Positions 11,801 to 22,094 of a stretch of DNA of 64,000 bases are shown one piece after another. Each line of letters starts with the position of its first letter. Within the stretch, counting starts at the first letter, position 1. The position numbers and the translations under genes are program-made. The notes beneath the pieces are model-generated. The model had not been told where the DNA came from, made no database searches, and was given only the letters and a program-made list of their open reading frames with translations. The stretch is from Heterodera schachtii (taxonomy: Eukaryota > Nematoda > Chromadorea > Rhabditida > Heteroderidae), in NCBI GenBank assembly GCA_023374025.1, contig SIJG01000027.1, positions 1,195,110 through 1,259,109 on the forward strand. Reading direction: 5' to 3'.

Positions 11801-14800
11801 TGCAAGAACTGTGCTCTCGCATTGTCTATTTGCATTTGTGTTTGGACACTATCTGTGCCCCGCCCCTCATCCGCGCGTTGGTCAAACTTTTGGTCGTTGC
11901 GGAGACGGACCGACCGGACGAAAGCAATCTGCTCGAAGTGTTGCTGTCCAAAATGAACACCACCGATCGGGTGATTATAATCGAACTTAAAAATGTTTTA
12001 TGGCAGGGTATTGGGCAGAATATTGTTGACTTTTTGGACTTTTTTAAGTTATGCCGTCTCACTTTGTCTCTGCTGCGCACTTTGCTCTCCCTGCACTGTG
12101 AGGATTTGCTGTGGTGCGCTGTGTTCCGCCATTTGATGCCGTTCATTCCGCTCGGCAGACCCCGCCGGTCCAACCAAAGCCGTCGCTTCGACATTAACGT
12201 GTCGTTGGACGCCGCCGCTTTCTTTCTCAAAAGTGTCCCGGAATGTACATTACGTATTTCCGAGGTTGGCATGTTGGTAAAAATGTTGCTACCGTTTACC
12301 ACCCATTCTCCCAGCTGTACTCCGAAGAGCAGTTCAAGACGTACATGCACGAGGCGGGCGATGCGATCCGCGACTGTGCGTTGGGTTGCGCCGGGTGGCG
12401 GTTCAAATACGACGGTGTATCACCGAACATGGCAATGTTGAGCATCAACAACAACAACCAGAGTGATGAACTGCAGTCTGCCAGACAAGTGAGTTGCATT
12501 TAATGGACTCTCTCATAATTATTTTTGGCATTTTGTTTATTTTTTGTCTTTATCCATTGCCAGCCTTTTACTCGCATGTGCTCGGCCCGTTCCTCATTTG
12601 CATCCACAGGTTGGAATCGCTATTTCCAGAACCGTTCCGCGCACGGCACTCTGTCGGCCGAGGGCGCCGGTGCGGCGGAGGCAATTCAAAGTTTGAACGA
12701 ACTTGGCAAGGACGACGAGGAACGGGACGAATTGGGCAACAACAACGGAAACAGACAGATGATGGACGGTGGAGGCGGCGGTGGCTCATCCCAGGAGGAG
12801 GACCTCAACGAATTTAAGTCGGTCGTTTCGCATTTTAATTTATTTTTTAAAACCTATTCCATTTATTTGTGCTCTTTTTCAGTCTTTACTATTCTATGGC
12901 CGAGGATGGTGCCCGTTTGGACTACTTCCAATTCGCCTACGAGGGCGTGTCCGAGTCGGACGAGCCCGACTCGGTGACTTGTTCAAGGCGTAATTCCCAA
13001 GAAAGCGAAGAGGAAAAAGGTTGGAATGGACGAGTCATGGACACAGTTTAATTTTAATTAAGTTAATTAGATATTTCTTGGGTGTTAGCATCATACATGA
13101 AAAAGGGGGGGGGGTCAACCAAAATTTTTGCGAAATGGTCTGGGAGGGGGGGTCGACGGGGGGGTCAGCGGCCAATTTTGCGAAATGGTCCAGCCATGTA
13201 ATTTGACGACCTTTTTTTTTTTTTTGCTTTTCAAAAACCGTTTTTTTTTGCGGCGCGGTTTATTAAAAAAAACTTTTAGGGGACAGGGGGTTCGGCGGTG
13301 CCGATAGGCGCCGCCGGAAAATTTTTTTGTAATTTTAATGCTTTGTAAGCAGATTTTGTCTAAAAAATGACCAAATTTTGAGATTTTTGCTAATTTTTAA
13401 GGAAAAAATAAGATTTTTTGGGGGCCGGCGATGCCGATAGGCGCCGCCGGGGAAAATTTTAAGAATTTTTAATGAATTTTGTTAAAAAAATAGCCAAAAT
13501 TTTCAGAAATTTCCCTCTTTTCCCCTTCGGCGGCGACCCCCCCCCCCCCCACCTCTTTTACACCGGCCCCCCCGCGATGCGAAATGGTCCGACATTTTGG
13601 GCCCTTTGCGGGCGAAATGGGGGGGGGGGTCGACCCCCCCCCCCCTTTTTCATGTATGGTTAGCATTTTGGTCTCTAGTGAATTTGTTATGGAATTTATT
13701 TTGACCCTTTCTTATCATAGAAAATGCGAAGGCAAATCGCAAAAATGGTGGCTCACAATCAGTTGCCGTTCCGTCATCTCTGTCTTCGTCGCCGCCCACA
13801 ATTTCGGCTCGTTCTCGCATAATGGACGCAATCGTCGCCACTGAGTGGAGCAAAACTGACGGAGTCAGTCATTGGGTGCAAGCATTCTTCCTCCCGCAAA
13901 ATTTCCTTTTTCTCCTCCTTAATTTATTTTAGAATATTTCAGCATTCATTGTTGCTTTGTTTAGAGCCGTGATCAGTTCATTGAAATGCTCAACGCATTG
14001 CCTTTGCCGTCCAACCGAGAACACGGTGAGAAAGCCGCTGCTGCTGGGCCCGGTTGTTGGAGCCCTTTGCCAAAGAGGGCGCGCACTGTTGAGGAGAACA
14101 TGGCACTGATCGAGTCGCGATGGCAATACTTGGAGGTGTTTAAAACTGACGACTAAAAAAAGGGGGGAGGGGTCAACCGAAAATTTGCAAAGGTTTTTGG
14201 GGATGGATGAGTAATGGGAGAAAAATTGCTATTTTAAATTCACAGGAATTGCAATTGGAAAGAGAGGAAACAGCCAAAAAGGAGGGAGAAAAGGGCGGAG
14301 AAGACGGGGACAATCTCTTCCGCTTGGACTTAAGCGAAGTCACTGCAACAGACGAAAATGGCAACAGCGAAGTGCAACAACGACAGACTGGTGGAAGAAC
14401 GGATGGACGACGAAGAGAACGCCGGCAACGGGGACAATGACAAAAACGCAAATAATACTGACAACAATAACAACAATGAGGACGGATTTCCGATGGAATG
14501 CGTCGATGGAATGGGTAAGGGCAGGCCAAAGGCTTACAATTAGCTAATCTACTCCCGCCCACACTCCTGAAATCACAAAATGAAAGAACTACGAAATTCG
14601 TATAATTTCCTAAAATCTTTTTAAAAAATTCCCCCGCAGTTTTCGACTACCTTAGACCAACAGCTTTTTTAATTTTCGCTAATATTAATTATAAGATACT
14701 AAATTTATAAAAATTTGACGTAACACTGTAAAAAATGTGATACCTAATTTTAAATTAGTCTGCGGGATCTATTCTTGTACCACGGAGGTTCGCACCATGA

Positions 14801-15771
14801 ACAACAAAGGATCTTTTAATGTGTTATTAAATGTCTTAAATTCAATTGAATATTATTTAATTTTTCTCTCTCTCTCTCTCTTTTCAGGTGCTGGCGTTCT
14901 GCTCGATTCGTTGTTCGAAGCATTGAGTCGACTCACTGAACACACTTTTGCCACCAATTTGCAACTGATCGGCGCGTTCAACGAACTGCTCGCCTATTCC
15001 CAGCCGTTGCTGACCACCTATTTGTTGTACGTCGACGCGCTAAAGTCGCGGCCCTTGAGTAGAATCACAAAAGTACAAATTTTGGAAATTCTTTACAATC
15101 CATTAAATCAAAATTTGCAAAAAAAAAAAAATTTTTAGACAAAAATTTTTCGTGTCATTTCGCAATTCTTATCTTCATTTGTATCTCATTATTGTACAAT
15201 TTGATCGACAGTGTTTCAGCTAATTGCTGACCTCAAAGAGCAAATCGACGCATTTGCCCGGGACGGCTCCTCCTCCGCTTCCTCTTTCATTGGCGACGCG
15301 GTGGCCGATTTTGAGCAAATGGTGCGACGTGCGGTCCGTCATCGTCAAACACGAGCAGAACGGTCGGAACGTCTTATGCTTCATTACCATCACAATCAGC
15401 AACAACATTTTGGAGGAGGAGCAGCAGCAGCAACGACAGTGCCTTCTTCGTCGGTGTGGGCGACGGCACGGGGCCACCCGCAACAACAGCCTTCGACTTC
15501 TTCCGCAGGCGGAGGCGCAACTTTTCGTTTTACCCATCGGTGAGAAATTGGCGGAATTCGCCCGATCAATTTCCATTTTCAATTGTGTTCAAATTCGTCT
15601 TTCCCTTTTCCCAGTGCAATGGCTTCCACCGAACGTGGTCATTTGGAGGAGCAGGAACGGACGCGGAACTTCGCTTACGCGGCCATTGCCCACTCCCAAC
15701 TTTGTCTGCTGATGGCCGCCTTTGCGCTTCAGCACAGTGCGGCCGTGGAATACCCGCGGGGTGCCCGATGA
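8827..15771 (+). CDS. FHIP: FTS and Hook-interacting protein, 20 exons
   Basis: This encodes the FHF-complex subunit that joins Hook and FTS/AKTIP to couple endosomal cargo to dynein. Exons: 8827-8978, 9095-9199, 9398-9455, 9500-9667, 10058-10306, 10510-10780, 11049-11227, 11276-11410, 11475-11615, 11794-11970, 12049-12264, 12315-12488, 12564-12817, 12883-13019, 13721-13875, 13965-14135, 14246-14514, 14888-15072, 15220-15539, 15615-15771. All phases agree except exon 17, which needs one extra splice: a 34-nt intron at 14339-14372 restores the frame and gives about 1212 residues. Family hallmarks are LLVPFLYAPEDVGQLARDAL (exon 7), SNFCPVLAAGLSG (8), LLFCNSVASVAHLSIV (9), LRTLLSLHCEDLLW (11), LLTTYLLYVDALK (18) and a C-terminal FAYAAIAHSQLCLLMAAFAL (20). 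Exon 5 uses a GC donor (CAG then GCAATG). The acidic, Asn-rich stretch in exons 13-17 is probably disordered. The length is somewhat above the roughly 970-1040 residues of animal relatives. Confidence 0.88.
13092..13658. mobile_element. hAT-like non-autonomous element in FHIP intron 14
   Basis: The terminal inverted repeats are CATACATGAAAAAGG at the left and CCTTTTTCATGTATG at the right. They are flanked by an exact 8-bp duplication GTTAGCAT at 13084-13091 and 13659-13666, which suggests the hAT superfamily. Long G and C runs lie just inside the ends. Two copies of the GATA-loop hairpin lie inside, at about 13291-13317 and 13425-13451. There is no transposase. The element sits wholly within the intron between exons 14 and 15. 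Confidence 0.8.
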
Positions 15772-16406
15772 CATTTCCGTTTATTTGTTGTTGTATACCT
15801 TTCTCGTTGGCATTTCATTTCTGGAAACGATGTGATCATTTTCTGGCCTTCTTAACTCACTTACACCCAAAGTCCGGTTTAAGCTGAACCAAAGGCCCAA
15901 CGACACTCAAATTTTACTTCATTGTTTGGCGAAGTGTTCATAAACTTGCAAACCCAATGGATTGGTTTGGTGTCGTTGGTCCTTCCTTGGTTGAGCGGTT
16001 AATTCTCACTCCTTTCACCCCCAGTCTAAAGAAACCTTATTTGTTGTTGTTTGTCTTGCACCCCGTGCATTTACATTTATTTGTTGCTATTCGGCTACGA
16101 TTCTCTCTTATACCTTTAAAATATTCACAATTAAGCAAAAATAACGCTCAAAATACATTTAATTTAACCATTTATTGACAACGGAGAGAAATATTAATAA
16201 TTCAAGAAAACAAATTTATTCAAAACAATGAAAAGTTAAATTGAAATTACCTAAGTGTCGATTCAGTTGTCGCATTTTACCGCATTTGCCTTTTGTTTTT
16301 ATTTATTTGTTTTTCCTTTTCCAAATTTTCCCTTAAATTTAAGTTTTATATTCTCACAACTTCGGACGAGCCCCTTTTTCTCTTCAGCTCTTTTTGGCAG
16401 TGAAAT

Positions 16407-16740
16407 ATGCGAGCGAAGGTATTTTTGGCCATTCTTTTACTGGTGGGTGTGGGCACGTTTGGGCCCAGCACTGATTTTCCCTTTGCCAAGTGAATTATTT
16501 TTTGGTCCACTGGGTTTTGTCACGGTGAAAACCATCCGGGCGTCGGGACTGGCCAATTTTGGTAATAGTTGGATGGCTGGTAAAATTTTTCAGAAAAAGG
16601 GGCCATCTTCTCAACTATTACCTAAGTTAGACCGTGGTGGAAATTAAACTTCTTGAATTAACGCAAAATCCCTGCAATTTCAGTGGCGTAAGAAGCGAAT
16701 GCGTCGGCTAAAGCGCAAGCGGAGACAGGCGAAGAAATGA
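16407..16740 (+). CDS. rpl-41: Ribosomal protein eL41, copy A (two exons)
   Basis: Exon 1 (16407-16418) encodes MRAK and ends at a GTATTT donor. Exon 2 (16684-16740) follows TTTCAG and encodes WRKKRMRRLKRKRRQAKK then TGA. This is eL41 of the large ribosomal subunit, the smallest ribosomal protein, which sits at the bridge between the subunits. It matches the animal protein through the basic helix. It is 22 residues instead of the usual 25, because the tail QAKK replaces the longer KMRQRSK-type end. The 265-nt intron is nearly the same in copies B and D. Just before the ATG, TTTTTGGCAGTGAAAT could be a trans-splice acceptor (GGCAG). It lies 640 bases after the FHIP gene. Confidence 0.9.
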
Positions 16741-17071
16741 GCGGACGGACGGAGAGAAAACTCAGCCGAACGCGGAAACGGAGGCACAAAATGTTGTTGC
16801 TGTTTTTTTGTTATTGTTGTCAACCGCCCCTTTACTCAGATAAAATTTGTTGCAATTTTTTTTGGTTCGATCTTCGTGATTTTATGGGTTTTTTTAAACC
16901 AATTTTGGATTTTTTCCAACCATTGAATTTCCAAATTGCCGTTTCCCTTTTCCCCCTCGTCCATCTCTTTCTCGTCCCTCACTTTTTCTCTGCTTTTTAC
17001 TGTCTGTCTGCCTTTCTCTTTCCCTTCTGCTTTTAGAAAAGGATTGTTTTATCATTAAGCAACCACCACAC

Positions 17072-17964
17072 CAGGGATGGGCCAAATCGAAAAATAAAAA
17101 GCGAAATTTGCGAAACTGAAAAATGCGAAATGAAAAAAAAAGCGAAATGCGAAAAGCCAAAATATGCGAAAAAGCGAAATGCGAAAAGCGAAATTTTTTT
17201 CAAAAATTTTACCAATAGCTTTTGAGGTTGTGATGCAAACAAACAAAAAAAAAATCTCTGCATTTTCCGGTTCAATCTTTTTCTCAGATCAAAAATGACA
17301 GATTCTACCCATTTTGTGGTTAAAATTTCAAAAATTAAGGTAAAATGAGGGTCCGGCGGTGCCGATAGGCGCCGCCGGAAATTTTTTTGGAAATTGTAAT
17401 AAAATATGATAGGATAAGTTGCAAAATTTTCAAAAGATTTACTATTTTTTTCAAAAAAATAAATCGTAAAAAAGGCAAAAAAAAATGCACCAAAAAGTTC
17501 AAGATAGAAGCTTCAAACCAAGTTAAAAACTCGTTTTCGTGCATATTAGGCTATAGAAAGTTAGCAAAAAAGGTAATTATTAGAGTTGCACGGGACCGGG
17601 AATTTTGACAAAAACCGGATATTCAAAAATGTACCCATACTTTTTTAATTTTCGTTTGTGGGGTTTTTGCTTTTGAATCGCTAATCACTATTTTTGTGGC
17701 GCTATTTTTTCAAAACTCTTTAGGACATTGTGGTTGGGTGGGGTTCGGCGGTGCCGATAGGCGCCGCCGGAAAAATTTTGCAATTTTGAGTGTAATATAT
17801 TAACAGAAAATAATAAACTGAAGCATTCGTTTTAAAAATTTAAATTTTCAAATATATTCATTTTAGAATTTCGCATTTCGTGCCAAAAGCGAAAGCGAAA
17901 TGCGTAACGCCAAAAAATGCGAATAATGCGAAAGGCGAAAAGCGAAACCTCGGGCCCATCCCTG
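17072..17964. mobile_element. hAT-like element with a sequenced empty site
   Basis: The ends are CAGGGATGGGCC and GGCCCATCCCTG, flanked by the exact 8-bp duplication CACCACAC (17064-17071 and 17965-17972). The duplicated region at 27742-27749 carries a single CACCACAC with no insert, so the element's borders are defined by an empty site in the same window. The TIR sequence and the 8-bp duplication are typical of hAT elements. Inside are GCGAAA-rich repeats near both ends and two GATA-loop hairpins (about 17351-17378 and 17745-17770). There is no transposase. It inserted into copy A after the segmental duplication, or was absent from the source of copy B. Confidence 0.87.
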
Positions 17965-18189
17965 CACCACACCCATGCTTACCTACTTAACTAATAAAAA
18001 AAACTCGTCTAACATGGAAATGAACCCAACCAGAAACAAAACCAACACTTTCATTTGCTCTTTTCTAAGTTTACGCGTCCAATCAGTGACTTTCCTCAGT
18101 TTTTAGGCCATGACTTTTTCTTACTTTGTCAAAGCTTACATTCTTCGTATTGAGGCACAGCGTTTTAAACTAAATTCAGCTTTTTCGAG

Positions 18190-18445
18190 TATATTCAGAA
18201 ATTCTGTTACCTTTAGCCCAAAATTTGCTTTTTAAAAAATTCTTCCATACATAGACCATGCCTTCGTTTGATACCAACAAAATAGGATTGACCAATTAAG
18301 TTGATTTCTAATTTTGATTTCTTAAGCGCTTTTTTAAATCTCCGGAAGCTTTTTTCAACAAATTTTTGTACTGAATATTCAACTCCTTTTGTTCTCACGA
18401 CTCCGACGCGGCCTTTTTTTTGCAACAGTTTTCTGGCAGAAAATT
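18190..18445 (+). promoter_or_regulatory. eL41-type 5' flank without eL41 coding exon
   Basis: This segment matches the 5' flank of eL41 copy C (about 27955-28246) almost throughout. Shared strings include TTGATTTCTTAAGCGC, TTCAACTCCTTTTGTTCTCA and CAGTTTTCTGGCAG. The similarity stops right after TCTGGCAG, where copy C continues with TGAAAA and the eL41 start. Here a different ATG follows at 18456. It is therefore likely a promoter and leader of a ribosomal-protein gene that has been joined to other sequence. Promoter activity is an inference. Confidence 0.55.
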
Positions 18446-18455
18446 ATTTTTCATA

Positions 18456-18557
18456 ATGCAGACGGGCTATTCTGAAGAAGAAATCGACGCTATGTTGGGT
18501 GAAGTGCGCTTGAACACGAACCCGTTGGTTTTGCAACAACAACCACCACACGAGTAA
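18456..18557 (+). other. Small exon-like open frame after an eL41-type leader
   Basis: ATG 18456 opens 33 codons (MQTGYSEEEIDAMLGEV at the start, a QQQPPHE tail) and ends in TAA. A GT donor inside the last codon (GA then GTAATT, 18553/18554) could splice it onward. Joining it to the next exon at 19428 meets stops in every phase I tried, so it may be a free short gene or a dead first exon of the Fic gene downstream. I do not recognise the peptide. Confidence 0.35.
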
Positions 18558-18661
18558 TTTTTTAAAATATTTAAAAAGTGATAATTTCTTATTTTGAGCA
18601 ATTTAAAGAAAATATTGCATTTATTACTCAGTCACAAAAGTATTGCATCAAAAATTGGTAC

Positions 18662-18925
18662 TCTTTAAGTTTACAGGCTACTTTTAACATACATTTTCGA
18701 ATGCCTATAAATATGTTTTAAGAAATTAATGAAAATAAGTGTTATGGGTTTTCGAAGTCGCTGATCACGAACACAGCATGTATTTTATCAATTTCGAACC
18801 CCTGACCCGAACTTGAACAAAAATTCGAAAATTTAAAAAACATTTATTTTTTTCATTAATTTCTAAAACATATTTATAGGCATTTGAAAATGTATGTTAA
18901 AAGTAGCCTGCAAACTTAGAGTACC
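18662..18925. repeat. Inverted-repeat element
   Basis: The left arm (18662-18740) and right arm (18845-18925) are inverted copies sharing CTACTTTTAACATACATTTT and CCTATAAATATGTTTTA. The middle carries the GGGTTTTCGAAGTCGCTGATCACGAA-type block seen in other repeats here. There is no coding content. Confidence 0.6.
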
Positions 18926-19157
18926 TCAAAAAAAATTTTTTTGAAATTTTTCATACAAGTTAAGTACCAACGGCAATTTTACCATATCGAGCTTGTGGGA
19001 GAGATAGGTTGAGATACTGCACTCTGCGGATTCCCCACCAAAGATGGCGCGGAATTCGAATTTTTGGGTCGGAATTCCGAAAAATTTTTGAGCCTCGGAA
19101 TTCCGGTTTACGTAATTTTTGACAAAAGGTCGGAAATTTTGTATTTTTTCAAAATTT

Positions 19158-19178
19158 TTCCGGCGGCGCCTATCGGCA
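19158..19178. repeat. Partial GATA-loop hairpin repeat
   Basis: This carries the reverse orientation of the dispersed hairpin (CCGGCGGCGCC then TATC then GGC), with its distal arm broken. It lies between the small open frame and the first Fic exon, close to a truncated copy of an AGGGATGGC-type repeat end near 19325. Confidence 0.5.
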
Positions 19179-19449
19179 CAGTCTGACTCTAAAAATCTAT
19201 AATTTTCTTGAAAAATTTGATCAAAATTGCTAAATTTGGTCATTTTTGGATAAAATCTGTTTAAAAATTGCAATAGAATTTTCGGGCCTCGGAGTTCCGA
19301 TTTGCGAATTTTTTGGGGCCTTGGAATGCCATCCCTGCTCCCCACCCCCCCCCCCCCTCGCTGGGACCGTTCCCGAGGGTAGACTTTGGCAACAATTTTT
19401 TAAGCAAAATTTTCTATATTTTAACAGAGCATAACGACATGCCGTTGAA

Positions 19450-21312
19450 ATGAGATCGCTGGAGCAAAATGAACCTGAGGCAGACAATGGACGTGATGAA
19501 GACACATTGTCTGCGTTCGGTGACGACGAACGACATTTGGAGATTTTGGACATTGTTGGGACAGTTGAGGCCTTTTCTGTGGAAGTAAGAATATTAAAAA
19601 CTCATCAGAGCTTTCGACTTTATCAACTTGTTTTTGAAAAATTATATAATTTGGTGCAATTACATGGGCAATATTTTGCTGTTAAGTAAATTTATTTAAC
19701 TTTTTTTAAATAATTGAATCACTTTTTCCTTTTTTAACATTATTTATTTCACTATTTTGGGTTCACATAAATGATGGAATTATATTCCGTGAATTTAAAA
19801 CGTCTCAGGGCATAATTTAATCAAAATAAGTTACTAGAGTATTTTCCTGGTATTGGTTAACCCACACATATTTATTTTTCAGCATCTTAATGCGATCCAC
19901 GCAAAAATCATGGAAGGACAGCCGTCTGCTGGCGAAATTCGCACTGCTGACGTCAACATTATTGATAGGGATGGAAACGTCATTTACCAGCCGCCACCAC
20001 ATTCGCACGTTTTACAACTGATGTCTGATTTCTGCGCCAACTTGAACGAAGCGATGAACAGCGTGAGAAGAGGAAGCATGGAAGCATTGGCAGTTGCCGG
20101 GTGGGCCCACCACCAATTGGTAATATAAATGAATAAATGTTTGGGTCGGAGAATATAAAATTGGTGATAAATGATGAGAGAAAGGCAAATTTTTTGCAGG
20201 CAAAAATATGTACAAAAAGTGCTCAAAATATGTATATAAATATGAAAAAACCCTGAATTCGTAAAGAGTGAAATAGGCATTATATCATAAAAATAACAAA
20301 ACGCTTATTTGAATCATTTTTTGTATTTTATAAAAAATTAGCTTTTGGTATCTCTTTTTTTAAATTTTAAGAGGTACATTTTCAAAAAAAAAACAAATTT
20401 TTTAGCAAGAAATTTTTTAATTTAAGGAAAAATGCTAAGAAACAACCAAAAATATGCACCAAATATGTATAAAAACATTTCACGGAAATTCTGTTTTAAA
20501 GGTGTGGGTCCACCCGTGGACCAATGAACCCACGGACATAATTTATTTTTCAGCATCTTAATGCGATCCACGCAAAAATCATGGCAGAACATCCGTCTGC
20601 TGGAAAAATTCGCAATCGTGACGTCAACATTATTGATAGCGATGGAAGCGTCATTTACCGGCCGCCACCACCACCATCGCACGTTTTACAACTGATGGTA
20701 TCTCTTTTTTAAATCTTTAGTGGTACATTTTCAAAGAAAAATTAAATTTTTCACAAAAAAATTTTTAATTTAGGGAAAAATGCCAAGAAAAATCCAAAAT
20801 ATGTACCAAATATGTATAAAAACATTTCACGGAAATTCTGTTCTAAAGGTGTGGGTCCACCCGTGGACTAATGCGAATGGCCGATCTTCGCGCGTGGTTA
20901 TGAATTCTGTGATGATGAGGGCTGGCCTCAACACTTTGGTGCTCCAACAGCAAGCACGGCGAAATTACGACGACTTCCTTCAAAGCGCAAATTTGGGCGA
21001 CATCAGTGCATTTATTAATTTTCTCATGTTTCAATACCAATCACAGGGTTGGTTTATTTTTTTATTTTTAGGCTTTGAACAAATCAATTTGAAAGTAGTG
21101 ATGGCATTACCTTCTAATTTTTTTAAAATAGTGCGGTGAAAATATGTCAGAAAAGCAAAAAAATCAAAAAATATTTTTTTAATTTGTTTTTGGAGTTTTG
21201 AATAGGAAGTGGGATTTGTTAATACTTCATACTTTTTTACCCCCCCCCCCCGGTTGCACTTTATCTCTTATGATTTATTGATTCGTTCTCAGATGACCGG
21301 TCGCCAGAGTGA
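19450..21312 (+). CDS. Fic-domain protein with altered active-site motif
   Basis: Exons 19450-19584, 19883-20119, 20849-21047 and 21293-21312 join in matching phases and give 196 residues. The order matches the core of Fic AMPylases such as FICD: HLNAIHAKIMEG with SAGEIRTADV, then LQLMSDFCANLNEAM, then AGWAHHQL-VWVHPWTNANGRSSR, then RRNYDDFLQSANLGDISAFI. Fic enzymes transfer AMP from ATP to Ser/Thr/Tyr hydroxyls using the His of HPFx(D/E)GNGRxxR. Here the catalytic His and the NGR-xx-R are kept. The acidic residue is Asn and the first Gly is Ala, so Mg-dependent activity may be reduced or changed. No TPR region or clear inhibitory helix (S/TxxxEG/N) is present, so it is shorter than FICD. The start is the first ATG after a TTTTAACAG acceptor (19421-19427), possibly a trans-splice site. 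Confidence 0.75.
20440..20848 (+). repeat. Tandem duplication of a Fic exon inside the gene
   Basis: The segment 20554-20697 repeats the start of the second Fic exon (19883 onward). It encodes HLNAIHAKIM, then DVNIIDSDG and YRPPPPPSHVLQLM with changes, and ends at a new donor ATG then GTATCT, so it is 144 nt and in frame. Just upstream, 20495-20540 repeats the GTGTGGGTCCACCCGTGGAC start of the third exon but runs into different sequence. The copied block is therefore exon-intron-exon shaped. It could be a mutually exclusive or inactive exon. Confidence 0.65.
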
Positions 21313-22094
21313 AGCGCAACAGAAGCCATTTACGGAGGAAAGCACCATTGCTGACGGACGGACGGACAATTAACGCGGAAAACGAATTGAATGTATCGAA
21401 ATGACAAACAAAATTCCCAAAAAATGGTTTTATGTTAAAACACTAATGCCTTATCTTCTCACTCTTTCTCTCCAATTCGAACATTGCCATTTTTAAATTA
21501 TAAAACACAATATCCACTTAATAAACTTCCTACACTTTGAATTTTTATTTTGCTGTGACGCATTGGACTGGCATAAATTTTTTGGATTTTAAGACATACT
21601 GTACAATATCAAAATTAATTAACCTTAAATAAAAATATTTGCATGGCTATGTTTAGTCTAAATGTGCTTTATAAAATTATTTGTAATTGTTCATCGGCCC
21701 GGGGGTTTTGCTGATTATGTGCCCCTTGGCGGGGGGGGGGGGGGGGGGAATTTAGCGATAAACAAAAGAATTGTAGATGCAAAATTATGGGGCGAGAAAC
21801 TGAAGCAATTAAATTGCACCATTTAATATAGGTAGTCATTTGTATTTGTTGTTGGTAAGCAAATTTTCATCCGGGCGGTAGGCAATTGCTTTATTTTAAG
21901 AGATTCCCTTGATTCAATGTATTAACCCATTCAAAGAATAATATTACCTATAAAGGATGTTGGGATTAAACATATTCATTGCACTTTTTTCCTTAACATT
22001 TGTCTATCATCACTCGCTTTCTCTTCCGCGTTCTCCCTTTTTTTTCTCTTTTCCCTATCCCTCATTACACATTTTCCTTTTTTTCGGTCGTTTG
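21313..22094. other. Intergenic DNA between Fic gene and duplicated unit
   Basis: AT-rich DNA with a run of about 18 G at 21731-21748 and pyrimidine-rich sequence from 22010 to 22090. AATAAA-like strings near 21520 may belong to the Fic 3' end. No gene is recognised. The segmental duplication begins near 22020-22060. Confidence 0.45.

Noticed and set aside
16894..17275. Phe/Arg-rich minus-strand frames near eL41 copy A
   Set aside because: They come from pyrimidine-rich DNA and the GCGAAA repeats of the hAT-like element; the corresponding part of copy B does not preserve them.
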